NCBI GenBank assembly: GCA_903872075.1
Contig: CAIQJF010000088.1
Span: 1-64,000 of the forward strand
Length of the DNA: 64,000 nucleotides
Direction: 5' to 3'
From: an uncultured Caulobacteraceae bacterium
GTDB taxonomy: Bacteria > Pseudomonadota > Alphaproteobacteria > Caulobacterales > Caulobacteraceae
In this document: positions 8,753-18,103 of the stretch, piece by piece
How the letters are laid out: each line of letters opens with the position of its first letter
How positions within the stretch are numbered: the stretch's first letter is position 1
The notes under the pieces: generated by a model
The model's input: only the letters and a program-made list of their open reading frames with translations
Database searches by the model: none
Told to the model about the DNA's origin: nothing
Made by a program: the position numbers and the translations under genes

Positions 8753-9934
8753 ATGAACAGCGAGCGTTCCCGCTACCTTTTCACCAGTGAAAGTGTTTCC
8801 GAAGGCCACCCGGACAAGGTGGCGGACCGCATCTCCGACACCGTCGTCGACGCCTTCCTGTCAGTCCATCCCTATTCGCGCGTGGCCTGCGAGACCATGG
8901 TCACCACCAACCGGATCATCCTGGCCGGCGAGGTTCGCGCGCCCGAGGAGAGCCTTCCGTCAATCATTGGCGGCCTTGAGGAAAAGGTGCGCGCGGCGAT
9001 CAAGGACATCGGCTACGAGCAGGACGGCTTCCATTGGCGCGATGCGGACTACGCCTGCCACCTGCATCCCCAGTCCAGCGACATCGCGCAGGGCGTCGAC
9101 GCCGCGGGCAACAAGGACGAAGGCGCGGGCGATCAGGGTATTATGTTCGGCTACGCGACCTCCGAGACCCCGGAGTTCATGCCGGCCACCCTGCAGTACT
9201 CGCACGATATCCTGCGTTCGCTCGCCGAAGCGCGGCATGCGGACAAATCCCTGGGCCTCGAACCCGACGCCAAGAGCCAGGTCACGCTCGTCTACGAAGG
9301 CGGAAAGCCCGTACGCGTGGACTCCATTGTTCTGTCGACCCAGCATCGCGAAGGCCTGACTCCCGCTGACGTGGCCGACATCGTGCGTCCCTACATTCTG
9401 GCGGTGTTCCCGGAAGGGTTTGTCGACGCCGACACCCGGTGGCACGTGAATCCCACCGGCAATTTCGTGATCGGCGGTCCGGACGGCGACTGCGGTCTGA
9501 CGGGGCGCAAGATCATCGTCGACACCTACGGCGGCGCGGCGCCGCACGGCGGCGGCGCATTCTCCGGCAAGGATCCGACCAAGGTGGACCGCTCGGCCGC
9601 CTATGCCTGCCGCTATCTGGCCAAGAACGTCGTGGCCGCCGGTCTGGCGGAGAAATGCACGCTTCAGATCGGCTACGCCATCGGTGTTACCGATCCGCTG
9701 AGCTTCTATCTCGATCTGTCGAAACCCGAAGTCGATCCGGCCAGGCTCGAGGCGATCCTGCCGCAGCTCATCGGCGGGGCCACGCCGCGCGCAATCCGCG
9801 AGCATCTCGGCCTCAACAAGCCGATCTACGCCCGCACCGCGGCCTACGGGCACTTCGGTCGCGCGCCCGAGGCGGATGGCGGCTTCTCTTGGGAGAAGAC
9901 GGACCTCGTCGAGGAACTTCGGCGGGCTTTCTAA
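8753..9934 (+). CDS. metK: S-adenosylmethionine synthetase
   Basis: Makes S-adenosylmethionine from methionine and ATP. The ATP-binding segment [18 protein letters not shown], the signature [12 protein letters not shown] and the P-loop-like [19 protein letters not shown] are all intact. The 393-residue length is normal. The ATG at 8753 ([14 protein letters not shown]) is preferred because GGAAGTGAG is correctly spaced before it. A GTG at 8738 would lie inside that ribosome site. The gene sits between polysaccharide genes but is a housekeeping function. A hairpin follows it. Confidence 0.97.
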   Translation: MNSERSRYLFTSESVSEGHPDKVADRISDTVVDAFLSVHPYSRVACETMVTTNRIILAGEVRAPEESLPSIIGGLEEKVRAAIKDIGYEQDGFHWRDADYACHLHPQSSDIAQGVDAAGNKDEGAGDQGIMFGYATSETPEFMPATLQYSHDILRSLAEARHADKSLGLEPDAKSQVTLVYEGGKPVRVDSIVLSTQHREGLTPADVADIVRPYILAVFPEGFVDADTRWHVNPTGNFVIGGPDGDCGLTGRKIIVDTYGGAAPHGGGAFSGKDPTKVDRSAAYACRYLAKNVVAAGLAEKCTLQIGYAIGVTDPLSFYLDLSKPEVDPARLEAILPQLIGGATPRAIREHLGLNKPIYARTAAYGHFGRAPEADGGFSWEKTDLVEELRRAF

Positions 9935-9948
9935 CGCGCGTTGACCGG

Positions 9949-9969
9949 GGGAGCCGCGACTGCGGCCCC
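9949..9969 (+). terminator. Hairpin after metK
   Basis: GGG, a bulged A and GCCGC pair with GCGGC and CCC around a GACT loop, beginning 15 nt after the metK stop. The downstream bases ATCTTCG are only weakly T-rich, so terminator strength is uncertain. Confidence 0.4.
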
Positions 9970-10047
9970 ATCTTCGCCGCGGCGGTGAGGCAGAGACTGC
10001 GCGGTCGATCTTCGGCCCACGGTGGATCGTCTGAGGAGTGAACGGCC

Positions 10048-10974
10048 ATGGCCGCGCATGTGGCGGTGTCCATCGTTGGGTTCAGGAACGTGCCGGATAT
10101 CGTGCGCTGTCTGCGCGCGGTCGGCGCGTCGACCTACGCCGACTATGAAGTGATCATCTGTGAGAATGGCGGCGAGGCGGCCCACGCGGCCCTCGTCGCC
10201 GCGCTTCCATCCGCGCTGCCCGGCGGACAACCGGTCCGGGTCGTTCTGGCGCCGGGGAATCTCGGCTATGCGGGCGGCGTCAACACCTGCCTCGCTGAAA
10301 CCCCCGACGTCGACGCCTGGTGGGTGCTCAATCCCGACACCGAACCGTACCCCGACGCCATGGCCGCCTTGGTGGAACGATTGTCGCGCGGCGACTGCGA
10401 GGCGGCAGGCGGCGTGCTGCTGACGCCGGAGGGCACGGTTCAGTCCATCGGCGGCGTGTGGCGGAAATGGATGGCCCGGGCGGTGTCGATCGGCAACGGC
10501 CAGCCCGCCGCGGGCCCGTTCGACCAGGCGATGGTGGAGGCCCGCCAGCAGTATCTGTCTGGTGCGTCGATGATGGTCGGCCGCGCCTTCGTTGGGCGCG
10601 TCGGCCCGCTGCGGCACGACTATTTTCTCTATTGCGAGGAGGTGGAGTGGTGCCTTCGCGGGCTGGCCCGCGGCATCCGCCTGGGCTTTGCCCCCGGCGC
10701 GCGGGTCCTGCATCACCATGGAACCACCACCGGAGCCGGGGAGGGCGCGCGGGCGCGGCCCCGCCTGCCTGTCTATCTGGACGAGCGCAACCGCATTCTT
10801 CTCAGTCGGGATTGCTTCGGCGCGGCGCTCCCCGTGATCGCTCTGGGATCACTGGTGTCGATGCTCGCCCGCTTCGGCCGCCGGCGAGCCTGGCGGCAAC
10901 TGGGCTATGCGCTCGACGGTTGGTGGGCGGGGGTAAGAAACCTGCGCGGACCGCCGCCCTGGCTAAAGGTCTGA
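10048..10974 (+). CDS. Family 2 glycosyltransferase (rhamnosyltransferase-like)
   Basis: A 308-residue GT-A glycosyltransferase. It opens with VAVSIVGFRNVPDIVRCLRA. The sugar-nucleotide fold shows ICENGG, the acceptor-loop-like GNLGYAGGVN, and NPDTEP as the DXD-like metal site. DYFLYCEEVEWCLRG is typical of the WbbL/rhamnosyltransferase branch. No transmembrane anchor is obvious, so it is probably cytoplasmic or peripheral and adds a sugar to a lipid-linked repeat unit. A GAGGAG ribosome site supports the start. Its 3' end overlaps the convergent acyltransferase by 12 nt. Confidence 0.88.
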   Translation: MAAHVAVSIVGFRNVPDIVRCLRAVGASTYADYEVIICENGGEAAHAALVAALPSALPGGQPVRVVLAPGNLGYAGGVNTCLAETPDVDAWWVLNPDTEPYPDAMAALVERLSRGDCEAAGGVLLTPEGTVQSIGGVWRKWMARAVSIGNGQPAAGPFDQAMVEARQQYLSGASMMVGRAFVGRVGPLRHDYFLYCEEVEWCLRGLARGIRLGFAPGARVLHHHGTTTGAGEGARARPRLPVYLDERNRILLSRDCFGAALPVIALGSLVSMLARFGRRRAWRQLGYALDGWWAGVRNLRGPPPWLKV

Positions 10975-11370
10975 GCCGTGACCGGCCCGATCCGTCCGGG
11001 GGCTCACAGCCGCGGGATTGCCGATGGCGACGGAGCTGTCGGGCATGTCCTTGTTCACGAACGCCCCCGGCATGATCATGCAGTCGGTCCCGATGGTGAC
11101 GCCCGGCAGGACGATGGCGCGCGGGCCAAGATAGCTTCGCGCGCCGATGTGGGTGTCCAGATACAGGCCGCGGGTGAAGTCATGGGTAAGCACGACCGCC
11201 TCGTCGGCGATCAGCACATCTTCCCCGATATGAATGCCCCGCGGCCAGGTGCGGTCGATCATGGCGCTTGGCGAGATCCGGGCGGTGGGGTGGATGTCCA
11301 TGCCCCAGACGCGGGTGCGGATCAGGGTCTGAAACCATGATTTCAAATCCTGTCGTCTACGCGGCGCCAT
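10963..11370 (-). CDS. Hexapeptide-repeat (left-handed beta-helix) acyltransferase, first copy
   Basis: A 135-residue member of the WcaF/NodL-like O-acetyltransferase superfamily. Hexapeptide turns run through IHPTARISPSAMIDRT, IHIGEDVLIADEAVV, ARSYLGPRAIVLPGV and TIGTDCMIMPGAFV, and GNPAAV is the conserved C-terminal loop. It probably transfers acetyl from acetyl-CoA to a polysaccharide sugar. The ATG at 11370 is chosen because GAGGAGG lies 8-9 nt upstream; an upstream ATG at 11463 gives only non-homologous sequence overlapping the divergent neighbour. Confidence 0.85.
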   Translation of the reverse strand: MAPRRRQDLKSWFQTLIRTRVWGMDIHPTARISPSAMIDRTWPRGIHIGEDVLIADEAVVLTHDFTRGLYLDTHIGARSYLGPRAIVLPGVTIGTDCMIMPGAFVNKDMPDSSVAIGNPAAVSPRTDRAGHGSDL

Positions 11371-11394
11371 CTGCGGCGGCCTCCTCGATCCCGA

Positions 11395-11423
11395 TTGACA
11401 CCCCTCTGGCCCATAGCATGAAT
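11395..11423 (+). promoter_or_regulatory. Possible sigma-70 promoter for the second hexapeptide acyltransferase
   Basis: A perfect TTGACA at 11395-11400 is followed after 17 nt by ATGAAT at 11418-11423, which matches the -10 consensus at only three positions. It lies in the 73-nt gap between two divergent acyltransferase genes. Confidence 0.35.
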
Positions 11424-11443
11424 GCCGGCAGGAGAGATCGCAA

Positions 11444-11914
11444 ATGGCGTTGAAATCGCTCAATCAATTTCGCCGGTTGCGAGAGATGCTCATCGGCCTT
11501 CGCGCACTCTGGTTGAGGCTCGTGCTTGGCGTGAATGTGGACCGGACGTTGCGGGCTTCCCTCTCCAGCCGGATACGACCCGGGCGGCGAGGGTCGATCA
11601 CGGTGGGGCCGGAGACCCTCATCGCCTTCAAATCCCTGATCTACACCCGCGATCCCCTCACCGGCGAGGATCGACCTGTCAGCATCGGCGCACGATGTTT
11701 CATTGGCGGGGGAAGCACGATCCTGCCCGGCGTGACCATTGGCGACGACTGCATCGTGGGCGCCGGCGCCGTGGTCTTCCAGGATGCGCCCCCCCGCAGC
11801 ATCATCGGCGGTAACCCGGCCAGGATCGTCAGGCGGGATATCGAGGTGGCGGGCTATGGCCGCCTCGCGGGAGCGGACGACAACAGCCGTCGGCTGTGGG
11901 ACGAACAGTACTAA
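11444..11914 (+). CDS. Hexapeptide-repeat (left-handed beta-helix) acyltransferase, second copy
   Basis: A 156-residue protein of the same superfamily as its divergent neighbour. SIGARCFIGGGSTILPGVTI and GDDCIVGAGAVVF form the hexapeptide coils, and GGNPARIVRR is the terminal loop. The N-terminal 70 residues are basic with a hydrophobic stretch, perhaps for membrane association. The start is supported by AGGAGAG 7 nt upstream. It probably O-acetylates a second sugar position of the same glycan. The two copies are not obvious recent duplicates. Confidence 0.85.
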   Translation: MALKSLNQFRRLREMLIGLRALWLRLVLGVNVDRTLRASLSSRIRPGRRGSITVGPETLIAFKSLIYTRDPLTGEDRPVSIGARCFIGGGSTILPGVTIGDDCIVGAGAVVFQDAPPRSIIGGNPARIVRRDIEVAGYGRLAGADDNSRRLWDEQY

Positions 11915-11970
11915 GCCGTGAGCGCGGCGCTGACCGTTGTCGGCGCCTGCCTAGCCCGGAGGATCGCCCA

Positions 11971-13389
11971 ATGACGCTCAAGGCTGTTGCGATCGCCATC
12001 GTGGGGGGGGCGCTCGCGCCCTTCGCCGCCGCTGCGGCGACGACCTGCGCCTATACCGGCTGGGCGGGAGACGGATGCGCCACGGCGACCGGCGCCTTTC
12101 TCGTCGCGCCCTATTACAAGTCCGCCGATTTCGCGACCCTGGCCATGCAGAGCGGCCAGAAGTGGGCCCACGGCCGCCATCCGTGGAAGTGGAACGCGCC
12201 GGGGATCGACTACGGAATCGGGCCTCCCGCGGGGCTGGCCCTCGCGGATCCGGCGACCGCCCGGTTGCCGGCAGGCTGCATGTTCAGGCCGAATGGCGGC
12301 CCGGCGCACGGACCGGAGCTCCATTGCGGCCGGGGGGCGGTCAATCCCGTGCTGAGCGGAATCGACTTCAGCCTTCATGGCTGCACGGTGTTTCAGGCGG
12401 ACGCCAATGTCGTCGGCGGGGTCACGCTTCGAAACAGCCGGTTTGTGAACGGACCCAACTGCAATGTCCGGTTCGGCTATCTGATCAAGATGATGGGCGG
12501 GGCGGTGGGCCTCACGCTTGAGAACGACCTCATCGATGAAGTCTATCCCCGCTACGATCAGCCGTTCGTCGGCACGGTGGTGGTGAACACCACCGGACAG
12601 GCGCCGCTGACCGTTCGGTACACCGCGATCCTCAATGCCGGGCAACGCCCGATCAACGGTACGGTGGGCGGGCCGATCAGCATGGAGCACAATGTATTCA
12701 TGGGCTTTGTGCTCGGATCGTACGCCAACACCGGCGAGCACGGCGAGATTCTGGAACTGGGCAATCCGGATGACGGCGCGGTCTACCCCTCGGTTGTCTA
12801 TCGCAACAATGTGGTTGTGATCCCGGCATCGACGGCGATGACCGTCACGGCGCCCTTCTATCCCAACGGGCTGAACGGCAAACACCATGTGATCAATCGC
12901 TTCGTGGCCGACCACAACGTGATCGTGACCAACCTGGCTGGGGGTGTCTCGGCGTCGACGGCCAGCGAGGTCGAAGGGACTGTTGAGGGGGCCGTGATGA
13001 CCGTTAAACCCGGCCACAGGGGGGGGCTCAGTCCGGGTGTGACCATCGTGGGCCTGGGAGCCCATGGACGGGCGACCATCGTCAAACAGCTCGACAGGGA
13101 ACACTTCCTGTTGTCAGGCGCCCCCGCGCAGGGCGCTTTCGCCGGCGGCAAGACCGTCCGAGCGACGACCGGCGTGGCGATCGCGCAGATGTCGTACGCC
13201 GCGGGCTACAGATCGGTGGCCATCACCAACAACTACGTTGATCCCACCGGTGCGTTTTCCTGCATCCAGAACGTGGGGACGGTGATCGATAAGCTCGACA
13301 TCTCGGGCAACGTCAGTCTGGTGACGGGCGGACCTATCGAGGGCATGGGCTACAAGGCGGCCGGAGCGACCTGTCCACCTCTCTTCTGA
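11971..13389 (+). CDS. Exported protein, probably parallel beta-helix; function unknown
   Basis: A 472-residue protein with a Sec signal peptide (MTLKAVAIAIVGGALAPFAAAAA). The mature chain has many short beta-strand and turn units rich in asparagine and valine, such as VVGGVTLRNSRFVNG, MEHNVFMGFV and RNNVVVIPA. These look like the rungs of pectate-lyase-type right-handed beta-helices. No catalytic motif is recognised. It lies between an acetyltransferase and the polymerase gene, so it may bind, modify or cleave the exported polysaccharide. A GGAGGATC ribosome site supports the ATG at 11971. Confidence 0.7.
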   Translation: MTLKAVAIAIVGGALAPFAAAAATTCAYTGWAGDGCATATGAFLVAPYYKSADFATLAMQSGQKWAHGRHPWKWNAPGIDYGIGPPAGLALADPATARLPAGCMFRPNGGPAHGPELHCGRGAVNPVLSGIDFSLHGCTVFQADANVVGGVTLRNSRFVNGPNCNVRFGYLIKMMGGAVGLTLENDLIDEVYPRYDQPFVGTVVVNTTGQAPLTVRYTAILNAGQRPINGTVGGPISMEHNVFMGFVLGSYANTGEHGEILELGNPDDGAVYPSVVYRNNVVVIPASTAMTVTAPFYPNGLNGKHHVINRFVADHNVIVTNLAGGVSASTASEVEGTVEGAVMTVKPGHRGGLSPGVTIVGLGAHGRATIVKQLDREHFLLSGAPAQGAFAGGKTVRATTGVAIAQMSYAAGYRSVAITNNYVDPTGAFSCIQNVGTVIDKLDISGNVSLVTGGPIEGMGYKAAGATCPPLF

Positions 13390-13405
13390 CAGGGCGTCCG
13401 GACCG

Positions 13406-14998
13406 CTACGCCACGCTTTGCGCCTGACCTGTTTCGGGATGTTCCTGCCGAATCCGCCAGCACAGCACGACGATCATACCGAGGATCATGAAGACTACAG
13501 GGTGGTTGTCCTCCTGGCTGAACACCGACTTGATGATGATGAAGTTGGCGATCGAGATGATGGCTGGAATGATGAACGTCAGCTCTCGCGTCAGCCTGAC
13601 GAATTTCAGCACCAGATAGGCGCCGTAGGCCACCGCGATCGCGAAGATGCCGTAGTAGACGATGAACCCTACGACCCCATACTCGAGCGCGACGTTCAGA
13701 AAGTAACTATCGATGGTCAGCAGGCCGCCGATATCGAAATAGCCCAGGGTGCTCGCCCCGGTGCCGGGGCCATAGCCCCAGGGATGATGCCAGATTTTCG
13801 GCAGCCCCATATTCATCTGAATCTGGCGACCCATGTTGCTCGACGTCGCGGCGCCGTTGCCCCAGACCACCGTGCGGATACGACCGATAAACAGGGTGGC
13901 GGCCATGACCACGGTAAACACCGCAGGATAGCCCAGGGCGATCGCCGGCTCCAACAGGCTCTCTTTAGACTGACGCCACCGCAGCAGCGACCAGATGAGC
14001 GTGTACAGCAGGAAGGAGGCGAGGCAGCCCACCATGCCGAGCCGGGAGCCGGTGATCAGCACGATGTAGAGCATGAAGGGCACCGAGGCGATCGCCGCGA
14101 GCCTGACCCAGGGACTCTTGGTGGTGAAGCCGAAGTGCATGACGAAGGGCATGCAGAGCGCGAGATATTCGGCGAGACCGAGGCTCGTCGAATAGGTCGC
14201 CTGGACGCGGTAGATGCCGTCGCCCGCGCGGCGGGCGCCCATCAGGATGGCCTGGATTCGCTCGCCCTCGATCTGCAGGAAGCTCGGGATGTGACCGACC
14301 CACGGCACATGCTGTTCGCGCTGCTCGATTATGCCGATGACGCCAAGAGAGATGGCCATGATCCAGAGCAGGCTCGCCATCCGCGTCACGCGGCCCGGCA
14401 CGACAAAAACGTAGCAGGCGGCGAAAAAGATGGCGGTGAAGTTGGTCTGGAAGATGAAATAGCGGTCGAGGGAGAAGAAGGGGCTGCGGGACGCTGCGAT
14501 CAGAACGGTCTGAATCACCAGGAACGTCAGCAGGAAACGCAGGATCCAGGGGGTGGCGCTGAGACTTGTCGCCACGCGGCTCCGGAATTCCTCGGACATG
14601 GCGGTGCAGAGGAGCAGCATGAAGGCCATCGGGAAACCGGTGAGGCGCGCCACTGTGATCCACGGCAGGCCTGGCAGGGCCAGGGCGAGGTAGTTCGGCC
14701 ACATCACCATGCCGACGAAGAAGGCGAAGAAGAAGGCGACCAGAGCCCGGGTTGGCGCCGTCTTGGTGTCGGGCAGGGCCCAGATCACCACCAGACTGAG
14801 CAGCGCCGGCGGCATGGCCATGAGCACGATCAGGTAAGGCGCGAACAGGGCCCACGCCATCCCATAGATGAAGCAGAACGCGCCCATGAGCACGACGACC
14901 AGGCTTCGCCAGCGGCGATGCCCGCGGGCCTGATGGTCCCGCGTGTAGGGCTTCATGATCTCAAGCGTCTGTCCGGCAGATTCGGCGGGCGCGCTCAT
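13406..14998 (-). CDS. O-antigen ligase/polymerase family membrane protein (Wzy-like)
   Basis: A 530-residue integral membrane protein with roughly a dozen hydrophobic segments, beginning near residue 30. The conserved family region appears late as HHPWGYGPGTGASTLGYF, followed by LTIDSYFLNVALEYGVVGF, the Wzy_C-type motif next to a large periplasmic loop. It would polymerise or ligate lipid-linked repeat units in the periplasm. GAGGAAGAG lies about 8 nt before the start. The flippase gene lies upstream on the same strand, separated by 129 nt, and the pair would act in succession. Confidence 0.85.
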   Translation of the reverse strand: MSAPAESAGQTLEIMKPYTRDHQARGHRRWRSLVVVLMGAFCFIYGMAWALFAPYLIVLMAMPPALLSLVVIWALPDTKTAPTRALVAFFFAFFVGMVMWPNYLALALPGLPWITVARLTGFPMAFMLLLCTAMSEEFRSRVATSLSATPWILRFLLTFLVIQTVLIAASRSPFFSLDRYFIFQTNFTAIFFAACYVFVVPGRVTRMASLLWIMAISLGVIGIIEQREQHVPWVGHIPSFLQIEGERIQAILMGARRAGDGIYRVQATYSTSLGLAEYLALCMPFVMHFGFTTKSPWVRLAAIASVPFMLYIVLITGSRLGMVGCLASFLLYTLIWSLLRWRQSKESLLEPAIALGYPAVFTVVMAATLFIGRIRTVVWGNGAATSSNMGRQIQMNMGLPKIWHHPWGYGPGTGASTLGYFDIGGLLTIDSYFLNVALEYGVVGFIVYYGIFAIAVAYGAYLVLKFVRLTRELTFIIPAIISIANFIIIKSVFSQEDNHPVVFMILGMIVVLCWRIRQEHPETGQAQSVA

Positions 14999-15127
14999 GA
15001 CTTAACTCTTCCTCGAAACCAGGCCGATCGCCGTTCCCGTTCGATCGGGATGGTGCGCCGACGCAACGTCCCGGCGCAATTTTCGCCTTAGCACTTTATC
15101 TGGCGCCGTCACACCGGGCGGCCTCCA

Positions 15128-16630
15128 TCACGCGCGCCGGCGCCGTTCGGCGATGGAACGCACAAGGCTTTGAGCGGTTGCGACGGCCGAGACGAGCGTG
15201 CGCCATTCGCGCATCACGAACCACCCGGTCAGGGCGACCGAACCGATGGTCAGGCCCGCACATAGAGGCAACGAATAGTGCTGGGCGACCCAGTTCCAGC
15301 CCACGATCGCCGCGCCGAAGAGCATGAACATGGCGAACCTGTCGAACTCCGCCCACAGGGGCCGGCTCATGTTGCGGTTCAGCAGGGCCAGCGACGCGGC
15401 GATCGAGATGAGTTCGCCGGCGATGAAGCCGGACACCACGCCTGTGAGGCCGCCGAATAGCCAATAGCCGGCATAGGCGCCGGGAAAGACGAACAGCCGC
15501 ATGACGTTACTGACCAGCACGGTGCGGCTCCGCCCGAGGCTGAGGGCGACCGTCGTCGGCCAGTTGATCAGGAAGCGCGTGGCTCCGAGAATGCCGATCA
15601 GGCCCACCAGCAGCCATGCTTGACTGTAGCGCGCGCCATAAAGAATGGTCACCAGAGGCGGCGCGACGAGGGCGAACCCAACCGCCATGGCGACACCGAG
15701 CAGCATTGTCTCGCCGCCAAGTTTCTCGGAGATGCGATTGCGCTCGGCGAAGTCGTCGCGGCCGGCGGCAACCATCGGCAGATAGATGGCGTGCATGTAT
15801 CGCAGCAGGATCGCCGAGGGATAGAAGATCAGCAGCATCACGGCTGAGTACTGTCCCAGGGCGGCGATGCCGATCTGGCGGGCGACGACGACCCGGTCGC
15901 CCTGCGAGCCGATGAACAGCATCAGGCCGCTGAGCATCAGCGGCATGGCGAAATTCGCCAGCCTCGGACCATGCTCGGGACTCCAGGCCAGCTTATAGCG
16001 GCGCTCGGCGCCGAGGTGAGACGTCAGCACCAGGACAGCGGAGCGACTGATCAGGCCAAACAGGATGGCCACGAAACTGTGCGTCAGCCAGGCCGCGACG
16101 GCGGTGACCACGAGGCTGACCAACTCCGACGCCAGGGATCGAACGGCTTCGGGCCGGAAGTTCTGAGTGCGCTGCAGTCGCCTGAAGTCGAGGTGGGTGA
16201 AGCCGAGGATGAACGGCGAAATCGCCAGACAGGCCAAGCCCGCGGCGAGCTTTGGCGTCTTGTAGAAGTTCGCGATGGGCACGGCCAGGGTCACCAGGCA
16301 CAGGGCGATGACAACGCCGCGCACGACCCATGCGAACTGGACGAGCGCCTGAACGTCCTCGCGGTCGCCGTGCCGGTCCTGGATCAGAAAGCGGTCGCTG
16401 CCCGTGTCGCTGATCAGGTCAAAGAACGACCCTGTGACGACCAGTGTCGCGGCCAGTCCGAGTTGCTCCGGCCCCAACAACCTCGCAAGCGTCACATAGC
16501 GCACCAGAGCCGCGATCTGGGCGACCAGAGAGGCGATGAAATAGAGGCCCCCGCCCCGGCGACGATCCGGAGCGCTCGCCGCCGGCGGCGATTCCTGCTC
16601 GGACAGTTCTGTCGGGCTGCCGACCGTCAT
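15128..16630 (-). CDS. Lipopolysaccharide/oligosaccharide flippase (Wzx-like)
   Basis: A 500-residue polytopic membrane protein of the polysaccharide-transport branch of the MATE-like superfamily. GGGLYFIASLVAQIAALVRY and LLGPEQLGLAATLVV form the conserved N-terminal helices; about 12 to 14 hydrophobic segments follow and the C-terminus is basic. It would flip undecaprenyl-linked repeat units across the inner membrane. It precedes the polymerase gene on the minus strand and is divergent from the broken barrel gene. The translation start is not strongly supported by a ribosome site. Confidence 0.85.
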   Translation of the reverse strand: MTVGSPTELSEQESPPAASAPDRRRGGGLYFIASLVAQIAALVRYVTLARLLGPEQLGLAATLVVTGSFFDLISDTGSDRFLIQDRHGDREDVQALVQFAWVVRGVVIALCLVTLAVPIANFYKTPKLAAGLACLAISPFILGFTHLDFRRLQRTQNFRPEAVRSLASELVSLVVTAVAAWLTHSFVAILFGLISRSAVLVLTSHLGAERRYKLAWSPEHGPRLANFAMPLMLSGLMLFIGSQGDRVVVARQIGIAALGQYSAVMLLIFYPSAILLRYMHAIYLPMVAAGRDDFAERNRISEKLGGETMLLGVAMAVGFALVAPPLVTILYGARYSQAWLLVGLIGILGATRFLINWPTTVALSLGRSRTVLVSNVMRLFVFPGAYAGYWLFGGLTGVVSGFIAGELISIAASLALLNRNMSRPLWAEFDRFAMFMLFGAAIVGWNWVAQHYSLPLCAGLTIGSVALTGWFVMREWRTLVSAVATAQSLVRSIAERRRRA

Positions 16631-16758
16631 GGTGTGAGACTCATCGCGCCAGGGATCTCATGATAGGCGGGCGTCGACCTCTTAGGGTCTTCAGCCCGTG
16701 GCGTGAAGAGCGCTGACAGGCAAAGGCGCCGCTACTCGCGGGAATTCCGCTCCGGCCC

Positions 16759-16793
16759 TTTGCGCAAACTTATGTTTAGGTTTTCGGTATAAT
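16759..16793 (+). promoter_or_regulatory. Palindrome and -10 element upstream of the broken barrel gene
   Basis: TTTGCGCAAA (16759-16768) is a perfect 10-bp palindrome. Twenty nt later comes a perfect TATAAT (16788-16793), 60 nt before the ATG at 16854. No good -35 hexamer is present at 16-18 nt, which would fit an activator-dependent promoter with the palindrome as the binding site. This is inference. Confidence 0.4.
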
Positions 16794-16853
16794 CGCAATC
16801 AGGTGCTACGAGGCGGTGCTTCGCGGACGGATTCGATCAAGGGACCCCTTGGA

Positions 16854-18065
16854 ATGCGAGTTGCAGCGAAAACAGCCTCACTGGCGCTTATGCTGGCCCT
16901 CCCGGCGACGGCCGCCCTGGCGCAGCAGGTCCAGACCCCGGCGTCCGCCCGTGTCACAGAGATCGACGCCATCGCGGATCTCCTGTTCGACTCGAACGTG
17001 GCCCGCTCCGATCTGCCGACTGCCGTCCAACGGCGTCTGAAGCTATCGGACGAGATCATCAGCCCGGGCGTCAATTTTAGTTTCGCCCGGCCCTTCGGCC
17101 CCGAAACCTTCTTCGTCAACGGCAGCGCGAAATATCTGTTTCACCGTGTGAACACGATCCTGGATCGAGAGAACATCGATGTGGGCGGGGGCTTCACGGG
17201 GCGGTTGGCCCGCTGCCAGGAAACCGCGACGGGTGAGTACGCGATTCACCAAAGCGACCTCTCGGAAATCGGCGTTGGCGTGGTGAGCAACACCCTGGCG
17301 GTGACCTCCGTCGGCGGGTCGGTGGCCTGCGGTCGTCCGACCGGTTTCGGCGCGAACGCCTCGGTAATGCAGAACTGGCGCCGCAACAGTGCGCCGCTGC
17401 TTACGCAGGTGGATTCCAACAGCCTGGCGGTGCAGGGCTCGCTCGTCTATCAGCGGCCCTGATTCGGGTCCCTGTCGATCTTCGGCAGTTATGTCACCGT
17501 CGCCTATCCCGTCCGCTCCAAACAGCTATTGCCCGGCCAGACCAACGGCTACACGACGGCTGCCGGCGGCGCGCGCTTTGCCCACAACGTCGGCTCGCGC
17601 ATTCAAGGCAGCGTCTCGGTCTCATACTCGTCACTGGCTCAGGAGGTCAAAACGGTCCCCGGCTATTCGGGTCTGACCTACGAGGGCGACCTTAGCTACA
17701 AAGTGTCGAGCCGCCTTATAGCGCATGCGAACGCGGCGCGATCGACGGTGCCGTCAGATCGCATTGGGGCCAACTTCTCGATCAATGACGAGTATCAGGC
17801 CGACATCACCTACAACCTCGGTTCGCGCATCAATCTGAAGCTGCTCGGATCCAGCCGCCTGCACAACTACAAGGGCGCCCCGTCGCAGACGCCCGTGGAT
17901 CTCACGCGGGAAGTGGCCGACAGCATCTCGTTCGACGCGAATTACAAGATCAACCGCCGGTTCGATGTCGGCCTGATCGTGACCGAGCAGCGCAGGACAG
18001 CGAACTTTCCCGGGCTGACCTACACCGGCACCACCGTCGAGCTACAGACCAAGGCGGTCTTCTAG
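16854..18065 (+). pseudogene. Outer-membrane beta-barrel protein interrupted by an in-frame TGA
   Basis: Two parts are in the same frame. Codons from ATG 16854 (signal peptide MRVAAKTASLALMLALPATAALA) run to a TGA at 17460-17462. Translation continues without frameshift as FGSLSIFGSYVTVAYPVRSK to the stop at 18065. Both parts consist of alternating beta-strands typical of the BBP2-type outer-membrane barrels found in exopolysaccharide loci, and the sum of about 403 codons suits that family. The first fragment alone would yield 202 residues and half a barrel. Likely a nonsense mutation (TGG, CGA or GGA to TGA), or an assembly error or read-through. Its context suggests a role in polysaccharide export or anchoring. 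Confidence 0.75.
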
Positions 18066-18103
18066 GCGCTGCCCTGCCGCGTCCATCCGGGGCGCGCCGC
18101 GGA

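Noticed and set aside
13418-15091. A 557-codon plus-strand frame opposite the polymerase gene
   Set aside because: The translation is low-complexity and charged and shows no domain; the minus strand encodes a clear polytopic membrane protein.
17460-17462. Selenocysteine reading of the TGA in the barrel gene
   Set aside because: Outer-membrane barrel strands have no use for selenocysteine, and no hairpin resembling a bacterial SECIS directly after the TGA was seen.
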